Virus record (IMG/VR): IMGVR_UViG_3300008450_000600
Location: 1 to 20,468 of that record
DNA: 20,468 nucleotides
DNA from: a virus
Strand: one strand, 5' to 3'
Part shown: positions 1 to 6,915 of the stretch, one piece after another
Layout: each line of letters opens with the position of its first letter
Position numbering within the stretch: the first letter of the stretch is position 1
Program-made: the position numbers and the translations under genes
Notes under the pieces: generated by a model
Databases searched by the model: none
Told to the model about the DNA's origin: nothing
The model's input: the letters and a program-made list of their open reading frames with translations, nothing else

Positions 1-261
1 TATTGATTGAACACATTAAAGATCATAATAAATAATTTTTTCTATATATAATATATACTATATATAAGTATATTACTTTTACAGTATATTCTTTTCTTTA
101 TATATTTTAAGTATACACTATCAATACCCTGGACTATTAGGATAAAACGGACATTTGGTATGAATGTATTTATAACTCTTTTATAACGATATTAATATAT
201 AACTTTTTGTTATCAATCCGTGTATACCTGGCTTATTTAAAATAATCAGATATAATCTAAA
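1..261. other. AT-rich non-coding region upstream of the first cassette
   Basis: I see no convincing gene here on either strand. The stretch is almost entirely A and T. It contains a partly periodic tract: CTATATATAA occurs at 42-51 and 58-67, and AGTATATT at 67-74 and 83-90, so both pairs are 16 bases apart. A TATAAT hexamer lies at 251-256, without a TGn extension and without a clear -35 box, and could be a weak promoter starting near 263. The region is most simply read as an intergenic control region between phage modules. An AT-rich unwinding element is possible but nothing else supports an origin. Confidence 0.5.
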
Positions 262-264
262 TTG

Positions 265-312
265 CTGGCACTCAGGATCTTTCTACCCACCCCACTGCTC
301 TTGAGTGTCCAG
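265..312 (+). other. Imperfect stem-loop upstream of the first gene
   Basis: CTGGCACTCA at 265-274 pairs with TGAGTGTCCAG at 302-312, with one bulged T at 308. The loop is long and pyrimidine-rich (275-301). No T-run follows directly, so it is not a standard intrinsic terminator. It lies just downstream of the TATAAT at 251-256 and just upstream of the stronger promoter at 324-332. It could be an mRNA leader structure or processing site. Role unknown. Confidence 0.35.
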
Positions 313-323
313 CACTATTATTA

Positions 324-332
324 TGGTATAAT
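324..332 (+). promoter_or_regulatory. Extended -10 promoter TGGTATAAT (leaderless)
   Basis: TGG at 324-326 directly precedes TATAAT at 327-332. This is the extended -10 form recognised by the primary sigma factor with little need for a -35 box. Only seven bases separate the hexamer from ATG 340, so the expected start of transcription (about 7 bases after the hexamer) falls on or next to the start codon. No Shine-Dalgarno sequence is present, as expected for a leaderless mRNA. Confidence 0.7.
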
Positions 333-339
333 CATTGAT

Positions 340-756
340 ATGTGCACACCAACAACAGAAAAATTTGGGGCTACCCCAGCAAATATTCAGTGGGCTGTTG
401 TCCGTGGAGACTACGCTTCATTCACAGTCTCATTTCTTGAAAATGACGAAGTTACAGAATTTGACACAGACGGCTGGGAATTTTCTGCTACAGCCTATGA
501 TCCAACCACAGACGTACTTGACGAACTAGAAGTTTCCGTTGATGGTTCTGTCATAACTGTAAGCGCTCCAGCATCTATAACTGAAAACTGGGGAACCAAG
601 TACAGATCAGTGGTTGCAGAATTATCTTTTGACCTACAGGCAGTAATACCAGATGGATTATCGACAATTACCTGGACTCCAGTAATTGGAACAATCTGTG
701 TGCTTGGAGATGTTTCTCCAGTATCTGCAAGAGGTACAATCGGTGGAGTATCATAA
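340..756 (+). CDS. Beta-sandwich phage structural protein, 'RGDYASF' type (BppU N-terminal-like)
   Basis: This 139-residue protein carries a W-x-V-V-R-G-D-Y-A-S-F motif near residues 18-28. Alternating hydrophobic and polar stretches suggest a beta-sandwich. Two other proteins here (1623-1967 and 9519-9932) share the motif and general plan, so they form a paralogous family. The motif recalls small virion proteins related to the N-terminal domain of siphophage upper-baseplate proteins; this comparison is from memory and tentative. The start is ATG 340, because TGGTATAAT ends seven bases before it. The same frame can be extended to TTG 262, but that would put the promoter and a stem-loop inside the gene. 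The stop is directly followed by the next ATG, implying translational coupling. Its likely role is in a tail or fibre attachment structure. Confidence 0.65.
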   Translation: MCTPTTEKFGATPANIQWAVVRGDYASFTVSFLENDEVTEFDTDGWEFSATAYDPTTDVLDELEVSVDGSVITVSAPASITENWGTKYRSVVAELSFDLQAVIPDGLSTITWTPVIGTICVLGDVSPVSARGTIGGVS

Positions 757-840
757 ATGATAATTAAGATTAAAGATGTTAATCCTAAACTTCCACCACT
801 TATAAAAGTTAACGGTACTATTTTTAAAGTAAAGAAATAA
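757..840 (+). CDS. Small 27-residue protein, unknown
   Basis: ATG 757 follows the upstream stop codon (754-756) with no gap. The frame runs to TAA at 838-840, and the next gene starts at 844. The predicted peptide begins MIIKIKDVNPKLPP and is rich in lysine and isoleucine (ten lysines or acidic residues in 27), with a central proline pair. It has no signal peptide or membrane segment. The exact fit between two coupled genes is the main argument that it is translated. If it is not translated, the 84 bases would be an unusually long gap for this compact stretch. I do not recognise a family. It sits where the other beta-sandwich cassettes have their fibre-type partner, so it could be a relic or a minimal partner protein. 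Confidence 0.45.
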   Translation: MIIKIKDVNPKLPPLIKVNGTIFKVKK

Positions 841-843
841 CTC

Positions 844-1596
844 ATGGCCATATCAAAAAATATGGATGCTCCAAAAACCAAATACTCCGAAGTAATTAAG
901 TCAACAAAGAGTATAGAGTCTAGTGCCACTGAGTATGTTGCTGTTCCAGGCATTCAAGGAGAAAAAGGTGAAGTTGGTCCACAAGGACCCCCAGGCCCAG
1001 AAGGTCCTAGAGGCGAAAGAGGCATTCCAGGCAAAGATGGTAAAGATGGCAAGGATGGCCCACAAGGTCCTCAAGGCCCCAAAGGAGATCCTGGTAGAGG
1101 CGGTGGAGCAGGATATGAAAGTCCTTCAGGCCAATACCCAGGCTGGGCATACTATGAAAATAAAAACAAAAAACCATTATTTCTAGGACCCGATAGAGGA
1201 GATGATGGTTGGGTAAATATATTGATGGATGATGATGATGAAAACAACATTTTGAGGTTTCTTCCAGAAGGATCTGTTTCCCTATGGAATACAACTACCC
1301 AAAGAATTAACTTTAAACAACTTAAGGTGGGAGCCAAAATAGATATTAGATATGATATAGCCTTAACTACCGATACAAATAGCACAGAGGCATGGATAAG
1401 AACTTATATACCAAAGGTAGAATCCCCTACGGGATATATCGGAATGCTCAAGTATAAGTATCCCTATGAAATGTCTATTCATCAAACCTTATATGTCGAT
1501 TTACTAAAGATTAGGTCAGAAGGCGCAATCATACAAGCAAGAGCAGATAACGAAAGTACTATCTTCCTAAAAGGTATGTATATTTCAGTTTCTTGA
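844..1596 (+). CDS. Collagen-like tail fibre protein
   Basis: This 250-residue protein has three parts. Residues 1-35 form a polar N-terminal region, probably the attachment end. Residues 36-84 are an uninterrupted Gly-X-Y collagen-like repeat with Pro in X and charged residues in Y, including a [10 protein letters not shown] stretch. A C-terminal beta-rich domain (about 95-250) includes an acidic DDDDE run near 129-133. Collagen-like repeats in phages form trimeric fibre shafts, and the C-terminal domain is likely the trimeric tip that nucleates folding or binds a surface ligand. It lies four bases after the 27-residue frame, with no clear ribosome site, so translation is probably coupled. 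The stop codon (1594-1596) is directly followed by the promoter of the next cassette. Confidence 0.8.
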   Translation: MAISKNMDAPKTKYSEVIKSTKSIESSATEYVAVPGIQGEKGEVGPQGPPGPEGPRGERGIPGKDGKDGKDGPQGPQGPKGDPGRGGGAGYESPSGQYPGWAYYENKNKKPLFLGPDRGDDGWVNILMDDDDENNILRFLPEGSVSLWNTTTQRINFKQLKVGAKIDIRYDIALTTDTNSTEAWIRTYIPKVESPTGYIGMLKYKYPYEMSIHQTLYVDLLKIRSEGAIIQARADNESTIFLKGMYISVS

Positions 1597-1605
1597 TGGT
1601 ATAAT
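1597..1605 (+). promoter_or_regulatory. Extended -10 promoter TGGTATAAT with short leader
   Basis: TGG 1597-1599 and TATAAT 1600-1605 start at the base after the preceding stop codon. The hexamer is 17 bases from ATG 1623. The strong Shine-Dalgarno AGGAGG at 1611-1616 would lie at the very start of the transcript. The same 17-base arrangement recurs before the genes at 2575 and 16446. Confidence 0.65.
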
Positions 1606-1622
1606 GGAACAGGAGGATAACA

Positions 1623-1967
1623 ATGGCATTTCCAAGTACATATGATTTTAACTACTACCGTGGTGACACTGCTCAATTTGTAGCCCGACCAAAAAATGCA
1701 AATGATGGATCCTCATTTGAATTAACAGACTACGATGCTAGTTTTACAATTGCTAACCAAAGAGGGTCTGGAGCAACTCAATATACAGCAAATGCAGTAG
1801 TCGATGAAACATCAGATATTGTTACATGCACAATTACACCAACTGTAGGAAGAACTCTTGCAGCAGGAACATATGTTTATGACGTTGAAATTGACAACGG
1901 TATTGAAATTTATACACTACTAACTGGAACAATTACAGTAACAGACGATATTACTGGAGCAGTTTAA
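1623..1967 (+). CDS. Beta-sandwich phage structural protein, 'RGDTAQF' type
   Basis: This 114-residue protein contains YYRGDTAQF near residues 11-19, then an L-T-D-Y-D-A-S-F-T-I segment. It ends with G-T-Y-V-Y-D-V-E-I and G-T-I-T-V-T-D-D-I-T. This order (RGDT motif, 'gettable' middle, YD-x-E/Q strand, final T-V-x-D-x-T strand) is typical of small Ig-like phage structural proteins and is shared with 340-756 and 9519-9932. No enzyme motif is visible. Its own extended -10 promoter and strong AGGAGG site precede it. The stop overlaps the next start in a TAATG arrangement (1965-1969), so it is co-translated with the fibre protein that follows. An attachment or baseplate role is inferred. Confidence 0.7.
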   Translation: MAFPSTYDFNYYRGDTAQFVARPKNANDGSSFELTDYDASFTIANQRGSGATQYTANAVVDETSDIVTCTITPTVGRTLAAGTYVYDVEIDNGIEIYTLLTGTITVTDDITGAV

Positions 1968-2545
1968 TGCCAGATGTTATATTGTCAAATGATGATATTA
2001 CTGTTCTTGGCCCACCAGAGGTCGTAGAACTTCTTGTAGATATTGGACCAACTGGACAACGTGGAAGTAAATTCTTTGTTGGTGTTGGTGACCCAAATAC
2101 TCTTACTACAAGTGGATCAATTTTTCAAGAAACTATAAATCTTTATGACATGTACATTAATTCTGCACCTGGAGCAAACTATGGATATCTTTATCAATAT
2201 GTCTCTGAGGTTGGTGGAAATACTTGGACTCAAGTTTTAAAGATATCTCCAACTTTATATTCAAAAAGACACACTGTAACTTTTGCCTCTGGAGAGGCAT
2301 CTATAACAGTTCCTATTGCAAATATTGTTACAGTATCTGGTACCCCTCTTACAGCATCTAATTTTAATGTTCAATATAGTATTGAGAATACTGCTCCAAT
2401 TGCTTCTTCAGTTGAGGTACCAGCATTAGCAGGTGCAGGAACAAACCTTGTAGTTAATCTTAATGCTGTTAAGTATGCAAGCAGCACTTGGTCTAATCTA
2501 ACAGGAGAGGTAACGGTACATCTGTTTATATCTGTAGTTGTCTAA
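1967..2545 (+). CDS. Minor tail fibre protein with short collagen-like linker
   Basis: This 192-residue protein begins with a short N-terminal region (V-L-G-P-P-E-V-V-E-L-L-V-D-I near 13-26). A two-triplet collagen-like linker G-P-T-G-Q-R-G (about 27-33) and K-F-F-V-G-V-G-D-P-N follow. The rest, about residues 45-192, is Thr/Ser/Asn-rich and beta-predicted, as in fibre heads. It starts inside the stop codon of the beta-sandwich gene, so the pair behaves as one cassette. The plan (small attachment segment, Gly-X-Y linker, beta domain) is a shortened version of the 844-1596 protein. The receptor is unknown. It ends just before the next extended -10 promoter. Confidence 0.65.
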   Translation: MPDVILSNDDITVLGPPEVVELLVDIGPTGQRGSKFFVGVGDPNTLTTSGSIFQETINLYDMYINSAPGANYGYLYQYVSEVGGNTWTQVLKISPTLYSKRHTVTFASGEASITVPIANIVTVSGTPLTASNFNVQYSIENTAPIASSVEVPALAGAGTNLVVNLNAVKYASSTWSNLTGEVTVHLFISVVV

Positions 2546-2548
2546 TTA

Positions 2549-2557
2549 TGGTATAAT
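2549..2557 (+). promoter_or_regulatory. Extended -10 promoter TGGTATAAT with short leader
   Basis: TGG 2549-2551 and TATAAT 2552-2557 begin four bases after the preceding stop codon. There are 17 bases from the hexamer to ATG 2575, with GAGGTGA (2564-2570) as the ribosome site. The expected transcript start falls at about 2564, on the ribosome site itself. Confidence 0.65.
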
Positions 2558-2574
2558 CTTGATGAGGTGAAAAA

Positions 2575-3474
2575 ATGGCAGCAGAATCAATCGGTAGTTT
2601 AGTACCAACAAAAATTCCAGGTCTATCAGACCAAGCAGACATTCAGGCTGCCCTACGTGTTTATCATTATGGGTCTTACACCTTTGATACAGCAGAAACA
2701 GATCCAGCAGAATTGGTTAACCCATCTATTGCTTATACTTTAAACGATCTTCAAGACCAAATTGATTCTGTTTCTGGTGGTAGCGCAATTCAGGCAACGA
2801 TTGTTGATGCTAAAGGTGACATAATTGCTGCCTCTGCTGCTGATACGGTAGTAAGACTTGCTGTTGGATCAAATGGAAGAGTGCTTACAGCAAACTCTGC
2901 AACCGCTACAGGTCTTGAGTGGGCTACACCAGCGGTAACACTTACAAACTCTGTAACACTAGAAGGAAAGTCAATTGCTTTAGGATCTAACACAGTTACT
3001 GGAACTATTGCTCAGTTTAATACAGCAGTTACAGATGCTGATTTTGCTACCCTTGCAGGAAGTGAAGTTTTAAGTAATAAAGAATTAAAATCTCCTACAG
3101 AAACAATGAATATTGTTGCATCAGCAGCAACAGGAACAATTAATATTAATGCAGAAACTTCAACAATTTGGTACTATACATCAAACGCCACAGCAAACCA
3201 TACATTAAATTTTAGACAAAGTTCATCTGCCACTCTTGATTCAGTTCTTTCTGTTGGAGAATCTATTACTTTGGTTTGGATGAACACAAATGGCTCTACA
3301 CCATATTACCCAAACACAATTCAAATTGATGGATCAACTGTAACTCCAAAATGGTCTGGTGGAACTGCACCTTCTTCTGGTAATGCTAGTAGTATTGATG
3401 TTTATGCTTTCAATATTATTAAAACAGCATCTGCTACATTTGTTGTTCTTGGATCTCAATCAAAGTTTGCGTGA
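2575..3474 (+). CDS. Modular tail fibre protein
   Basis: This 299-residue protein starts with an N-terminal region ending in A-D-I-Q-A-A-L-R-V-Y-H-Y-G (21-33), a motif I associate with attachment ends of phage fibres. A short helical segment, Y-T-L-N-D-L-Q-D-Q-I (54-63), follows. Residues 78-116 carry the fibre module V-D-A-K-G-D-I-I ... N-G-R-V-L-T-A-N-S ... G-L-E-W, which is repeated in the 10635-12443 protein. Residues 164-174 hold L-S-N-K-E-L-K-S-P, related to the L-T-N-K-T-L-T-S-P repeats of that same protein. The C-terminal half is beta-rich (W-Y-Y-T-S-N-A-T-A-N-H-T-L-N-F-R and a final V-V-L-G-S-Q). No enzyme motif is seen. It has its own promoter and is followed after six bases by a glycine-rich adhesin. 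Confidence 0.75.
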   Translation: MAAESIGSLVPTKIPGLSDQADIQAALRVYHYGSYTFDTAETDPAELVNPSIAYTLNDLQDQIDSVSGGSAIQATIVDAKGDIIAASAADTVVRLAVGSNGRVLTANSATATGLEWATPAVTLTNSVTLEGKSIALGSNTVTGTIAQFNTAVTDADFATLAGSEVLSNKELKSPTETMNIVASAATGTININAETSTIWYYTSNATANHTLNFRQSSSATLDSVLSVGESITLVWMNTNGSTPYYPNTIQIDGSTVTPKWSGGTAPSSGNASSIDVYAFNIIKTASATFVVLGSQSKFA

Positions 3475-3480
3475 TAAGAA

Positions 3481-4353
3481 ATGCCAATACGTTCTTCTGT
3501 GGGTGGCTCTAGACTATTAGGTAGAGGTCCAGTTTCTATTGTTTCTGGTGGAACACTCTTTTCAGATGACACTTATTTTTACAGAAGTTTTACTGGTAAT
3601 GGAAGCCTTGTTGTAAGTGGAGCACCACTAGAGTGTGAATATCTTGTTGTTGCAGGTGGTGGCTCAGGAGGAGCATCGGGTGGTGGTGGTGGCGGTGGTG
3701 TTAGAAAATCTTCAGCAACACTTTTAGCAAATACTTATAATGCTGTTGTTGGTGGTGGTGGAAATACTTTTTCAAGTGGTAGCCCATCAAGTTTTAATGG
3801 ACTTGTAGCAAGCGGTGGAGGTAGAGGCGCTGGAAACGGTGTCAATGGTGAAACTGGAGGTGCTGGCGGCGGCGGTGCCTTTAATGCTAACACAACTGGT
3901 ACTAATGGAAACGCTGGAGGATACACTCCAGAAGAAGGACAAAAAGGTGGAAATACAAATGCTACTTCAGGCGGTGCAGGTGGCGGTGGAGGAGGTCCTT
4001 CTTCTCAAGGTGCCAATGAGGGTCAAAACATAGGAACTGCAAATCAAAAATATGGAGCAGATGGTGGAGCAGGATCTTTCTACTCTGGATTCTCGGTCTT
4101 ATTTGGTTCAGGTGGAAGATTTGCTGGTGGTGGCGGTGGTGGAGCAATTGAATCAGGATTTAACGGTGGTTCAGGTGGACTCGGCGGTGGTGGACGAGGA
4201 GGTATTGGTGGTATTCCAAATGGAGATAATGGAGTTAGTGGAACAGAAAATACTGGTGCTGGTGGTGGAGGTTCTGGGCTTGTAGGAACTGGTGGTGGCA
4301 TGCCAGGTGGCAAAGGAATTGTTATTGTGCGTTATTTGAAATCGGCGGTATAG
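3481..4353 (+). CDS. Glycine-rich adhesin / tail tip protein
   Basis: This 290-residue protein has a compact N-terminal domain (about 1-55) with Y-F-Y-R-S-F-T-G-N-G-S-L-V-V and Y-L-V-V-A-G-G-G-S-G-G. This matches the start of the phage glycine-rich domain family (Gly_rich type). Residues about 58-280 are dominated by runs of glycine broken by short Ser/Asn/Ala segments, closing with G-G-K-G-I-V-I-V-R-Y-L. Glycine-rich repeats of this kind form polyglycine-II bundles in known phage adhesins such as gp38 of S16, where loops at the bundle end bind the receptor. The same fold here is an inference. It has three paralogues in this window (5029, 5930, 7218) but lacks their longer N-terminal domain. 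The gene follows its fibre neighbour closely and lacks a strong ribosome site. Confidence 0.75.
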   Translation: MPIRSSVGGSRLLGRGPVSIVSGGTLFSDDTYFYRSFTGNGSLVVSGAPLECEYLVVAGGGSGGASGGGGGGGVRKSSATLLANTYNAVVGGGGNTFSSGSPSSFNGLVASGGGRGAGNGVNGETGGAGGGGAFNANTTGTNGNAGGYTPEEGQKGGNTNATSGGAGGGGGGPSSQGANEGQNIGTANQKYGADGGAGSFYSGFSVLFGSGGRFAGGGGGGAIESGFNGGSGGLGGGGRGGIGGIPNGDNGVSGTENTGAGGGGSGLVGTGGGMPGGKGIVIVRYLKSAV

Positions 4354-4356
4354 AGT

Positions 4357-4635
4357 ATGTCACATTGGGCAGAAGTAGACGAAAACAATATAGTTATTAG
4401 AGTCACAGCAGGAGATAACAATGATCCTAATGGTGATGAAGGATACCAGTGGCTAGTGGATAATCTTGGTGGAACCTGGATTAAAACATCTTATAATGCA
4501 AGAGGTGGTGGTTTTAGAATGAATTTTGCTGGAATTGGATATTTCTGGGATGAAGAAAATGAAAGATTTATTCCACCACAACTAGATCCATCTTGGGTAC
4601 TAGATGAAGAAACAGCAACCTGGAAAGTGACATAA
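4357..4635 (+). CDS. Small Trp-rich phage protein
   Basis: This 92-residue protein starts M-S-H-W-A-E-V-D-E-N-N-I-V-I. It continues with G-T-W-I-K-T-S-Y-N-A (about 39-48), F-R-M-N-F-A-G-I-G-Y-F-W-D (53-65) and ends P-S-W-V-L-D-E-E-T-A-T-W-K. From memory, this pattern is common in short proteins next to fibre genes of cyanophages and other aquatic phages; their function is not settled, with fibre assembly or a minor virion component as options. It has no signal peptide or membrane segment. It starts three bases after the adhesin stop codon and is the last gene before the duplicated promoter leader. It is analogous to, but not clearly homologous with, the neighbouring 100-residue protein. Confidence 0.65.
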   Translation: MSHWAEVDENNIVIRVTAGDNNDPNGDEGYQWLVDNLGGTWIKTSYNARGGGFRMNFAGIGYFWDEENERFIPPQLDPSWVLDEETATWKVT

Positions 4636-4644
4636 TAAAATAAT

Positions 4645-4689
4645 TATAGTGTATAATAGCACTATATGTGATTCACGATAAAAGCGAGA
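4645..4689 (+). promoter_or_regulatory. Palindromic promoter-leader element, copy 1
   Basis: TATAGTG (4645-4651) and CACTATA (4660-4666) form a perfect 7-base inverted repeat. Its 8-base centre starts with TATAAT (4652-4657), so the -10 hexamer lies in the middle of the palindrome. GTGATTCAC (4668-4676), itself palindromic, and ATAAAAGCG follow. Bases 4646-4689 match 6846-6889 at 38 of 44 positions. A repressor or activator site overlapping the promoter, or a hairpin in a read-through transcript, are the main options. The AAGGAG at 4705-4710 then serves ATG 4717. Confidence 0.6.
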
Positions 4690-4716
4690 ATACAAAACCA
4701 AAATAAGGAGTAAGTA

Positions 4717-5019
4717 ATGGCAAATTATGCGGTAATTGAAAACGGCACAGTCGTTAACGCAATCGTAGCAGATTCATTAGAAATTGCACAAGAACTTACA
4801 GGGCTAACATGCCTTGAATATACAGAAGAAAACCCTTTAGGAATTAACTGGTATTGGGATGCTACAGCAGATGCTTATATTGCCCCAGCACCTTACGCTT
4901 CATGGGTTTATGACTATACAGAAAAATTATGGAAAGCACCAATAGAGATGCCAGTTCAAGAAGGACAAAAATATACCTGGGATGAAGTAACAACATCTTG
5001 GATAGCATCTGACATATAG
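4717..5019 (+). CDS. Small fibre-associated protein, 'ANYAVIENG' family
   Basis: This 100-residue protein begins M-A-N-Y-A-V-I-E-N-G-T-V-V-N-A-I-V-A-D. It continues with T-C-L-E-Y near 31-35, G-I-N-W-Y-W-D (42-48), a proline-rich A-P-A-P-Y-A-S-W (55-62) and a C-terminal Y-T-W-D-E ... S-W segment. The first 38 residues are strongly similar to those of the 63-residue protein at 8025-8216. I recall similar short proteins beside fibre genes in many phages. A role in fibre assembly or as a minor virion component fits, but no activity is shown. A good ribosome site (AAGGAG 4705-4710) and the palindromic promoter precede it. The glycine-rich adhesin gene begins nine bases after its stop. Confidence 0.65.
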   Translation: MANYAVIENGTVVNAIVADSLEIAQELTGLTCLEYTEENPLGINWYWDATADAYIAPAPYASWVYDYTEKLWKAPIEMPVQEGQKYTWDEVTTSWIASDI

Positions 5020-5028
5020 GAGTAATAA

Positions 5029-5928
5029 ATGGCAACAACGGTATTTCCCGTAGTAGTTAGTTCAGGATCATCAGGTCCATCAGCAACATCTATTACATGT
5101 GCTTCCCCTTTTGTAGCATATGGAGCAGCGTTACCACTAACACCAGCAATTTATACAATTACGTGCACTTCAACAACAATCGCTAAGGTAGAATTTTTTT
5201 CTTCTGATACAGTTTCAATTGGTGTTGCTACAACTGTAAGTGGTTCTGTTTCATATAATCTAGCAACAGCAGCAACAAAGGTGGTTGTTTGGACTGATAC
5301 TGGAAGCAATATTGTTGTAACAATAACACTAACTGCTTCAGCACTAAGTGATACACTAAACAAAACTCTTGACACAATTACTTCATCTTCTACTTACACA
5401 GGAACATCAACATCAGGATATGCATACTTCTTGATGGCTGGTGGTGGTGGCGGTGGAGGAAACTCAAATCAGCAATATGGTGGTGGCGGAGGTGGAGGTT
5501 CTGGAGGATTTAGATCTGGAATTGTTCAACTTACTGGCTCAATGGCTATTGTAATTGGTGCTGGAGGAACCGCTCCTGGTGGCACTGGTGGAAGTACTAC
5601 TTTTGCAGGATTTACATGTACTGGTGGTGGTGGTGGCGGTACTGGCGGAGCATCTGCTGGAGGAACTGCAGGATCCCCTAATGGTAGTGCAGGAGGAAGC
5701 GTTGGTGGAGGTGGGTCTCCATATGGAACAGGTGGATCGGGTGGAGTAAACTTATCTCCATATTCTTATATGACAAAATCAAATTATATCGGAACTAGCG
5801 GTCAGGGTGGTGGAGAATACACTAACGTAACCGCAGGAACAATATCAGGTGGTGGTGGCGGTGGAGCATCATCTAGAGGTGGTGGACAGCCTGGTGGTGC
5901 TGGAATAGTTTATATTCTAAGGTTCTAA
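5029..5928 (+). CDS. Glycine-rich adhesin (paralogue 2)
   Basis: This 299-residue protein has an N-terminal beta-rich domain of about 135 residues beginning M-A-T-T-V-F-P-V, with repeated V-T-I-T type strands and ending S-S-T-Y-T-G-T. A glycine-rich domain (about 136-299) follows, containing V-Q-L-T-G-S-M-A-I-V-I-G-A-G and closing with G-I-V-Y-I-L-R-F. The 5930 and 7218 proteins share this two-domain plan and the same internal and terminal motifs. The long N-terminal domain probably attaches to the fibre or baseplate, and the glycine-rich domain would form the receptor-contacting polyglycine-II bundle (inference). The ribosome site AGGAG (5018-5022) overlaps the previous stop. One base separates its stop codon from the next adhesin start. 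Confidence 0.75.
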   Translation: MATTVFPVVVSSGSSGPSATSITCASPFVAYGAALPLTPAIYTITCTSTTIAKVEFFSSDTVSIGVATTVSGSVSYNLATAATKVVVWTDTGSNIVVTITLTASALSDTLNKTLDTITSSSTYTGTSTSGYAYFLMAGGGGGGGNSNQQYGGGGGGGSGGFRSGIVQLTGSMAIVIGAGGTAPGGTGGSTTFAGFTCTGGGGGGTGGASAGGTAGSPNGSAGGSVGGGGSPYGTGGSGGVNLSPYSYMTKSNYIGTSGQGGGEYTNVTAGTISGGGGGGASSRGGGQPGGAGIVYILRF

Positions 5929-5929
5929 T

Positions 5930-6844
5930 ATGGCAACTACAATATTCCCAGAACCATCTATATCTACAATTAACGCAAGTACTCTTACGGCAGCATCAGC
6001 AGGGGTACTATATTTATCAACAGTACCTCTAAGTACTGGAATATATACTGTTACTTGTGTATCTTCAACTATAGCAACTGTTGATTTTATGAATGGCTCA
6101 TCTTTAATTACTACAGTTTCAACATCTTCTGGAACTGTAACAGTTAATCTTGGCACAGCGGCAACAAGCATTCGTGTAGTCACTAATACTGGTTCAAATA
6201 TTTCAGTTACAATTACAAAAATTGGTAACGCTTTAACAGCAACAGCCCTTAGCGGAACACTTGACACTATCACAACAACTTCTACTTATACAGGAACTGC
6301 TGTAAATGGAGCATTTGCCGTTCTTGTTGGTGGCGGTGGTAACGGAACAAATGGTATTTATGGTAACGCTGGTGGTGGATCAGGGGCTATATGTTCTGGA
6401 GCAGTAACTCTTACTGGATCAATGCCCGTAGTTATAGGTGCTGGTACAAGCCCTGGCGGAACTTCTAATGGCGGAACTAGCACTTTTGCTGGGTGGAGTG
6501 CTGGTGGTGGGGTGTATCAAGGAAGTGGCGGTACTGCGTCAGGTGCTCCAACAAATACCCCTGGAGGCAATGGTGGTACTGGTGGAGCAAATAATGCTGG
6601 TACAGCAACCTCTCCTCTAGCATATGTTAAAAATGGTTCTACTGGTGGTGGTGGAAGTTACGGTGGTCAACCTGGTGCTGGAAGTGGTATTGGTACTGGC
6701 GGAACTGGTGGCAACGGTGCAGGTGCTAACGGTGGTGCTGGTTCTGGTTATGGCGCAGGTGGAGGATCATGTGGTGGCGGTGGAGCAGGGCCAGGAGTAT
6801 CAGGTGCTGGAACACAAGGAGTTCTTTACGTTTTAAGATATTAA
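5930..6844 (+). CDS. Glycine-rich adhesin (paralogue 3)
   Basis: This 304-residue protein is a tandem paralogue of the gene just upstream. It begins M-A-T-T-I-F-P-E-P and keeps the A-A-T-S-I-R-V-V-T-N-T-G-S-N motif of the N-terminal domain. It then shows L-D-T-I-T-T-T-S-T-Y-T-G-T before the glycine-rich part (from about residue 135). The internal motif V-T-L-T-G-S-M-P-V-V-I-G-A-G and the end L-Y-V-L-R-Y are conserved, while the glycine-rich sequences between them differ widely. Such divergence in the presumed receptor-binding part with a conserved frame is what one expects of adhesins under host selection. Its start is one base after the previous stop and it has no ribosome site of its own, so it is probably coupled. 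Confidence 0.75.
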   Translation: MATTIFPEPSISTINASTLTAASAGVLYLSTVPLSTGIYTVTCVSSTIATVDFMNGSSLITTVSTSSGTVTVNLGTAATSIRVVTNTGSNISVTITKIGNALTATALSGTLDTITTTSTYTGTAVNGAFAVLVGGGGNGTNGIYGNAGGGSGAICSGAVTLTGSMPVVIGAGTSPGGTSNGGTSTFAGWSAGGGVYQGSGGTASGAPTNTPGGNGGTGGANNAGTATSPLAYVKNGSTGGGGSYGGQPGAGSGIGTGGTGGNGAGANGGAGSGYGAGGGSCGGGGAGPGVSGAGTQGVLYVLRY

Positions 6845-6845
6845 A

Positions 6846-6889
6846 ATAGTGTATAATTACACTATACGTGATCTACGATAAAAGCGGGA
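6846..6889 (+). promoter_or_regulatory. Palindromic promoter-leader element, copy 2
   Basis: ATAGTG (6846-6851) and CACTAT (6860-6865) flank TATAATTA, so again the -10 hexamer (6852-6857) is the centre of an inverted repeat. The palindrome arms, the TATAAT and the downstream ATAAAAGCG are conserved with copy 1, while the short bases between them vary. The element starts two bases after the adhesin stop codon and lies 2200 bases from copy 1. A ribosome site, AGAGG at 6903-6907, follows before ATG 6916. Confidence 0.6.
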
Positions 6890-6915
6890 CACGGCTAACA
6901 AAAGAGGTATAACAA

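Noticed and set aside
1-261. tRNA or attachment site in the AT-rich start
   Set aside because: No cloverleaf-compatible GC-containing stems and no TTCRA-type loop were seen; nothing suggests integration genes nearby.
262-339. Upstream extension of the first gene to TTG 262
   Set aside because: This would include the stem-loop and the TGGTATAAT promoter in the gene and add an odd Leu/Tyr-rich leader; ATG 340 fits the promoter spacing seen elsewhere.
844-1596. Host (chromosomal) collagen-like surface protein
   Set aside because: The short Gly-X-Y stretch flanked by beta domains, lack of a signal peptide or anchor, and the phage gene neighbourhood fit a tail fibre instead.
4080-4313. Proline-rich minus-strand frames opposite the glycine-rich genes (also at 3735-3926 and 7568-7798)
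   Set aside because: They are the mirror of glycine codons on the plus strand (GGN read as NCC), have no ribosome site and no independent motif.
5440-6800. CRISPR array or tandem-repeat array
   Set aside because: The repeated GGN units are glycine codons in frame within adhesin genes; there are no regular spacers.
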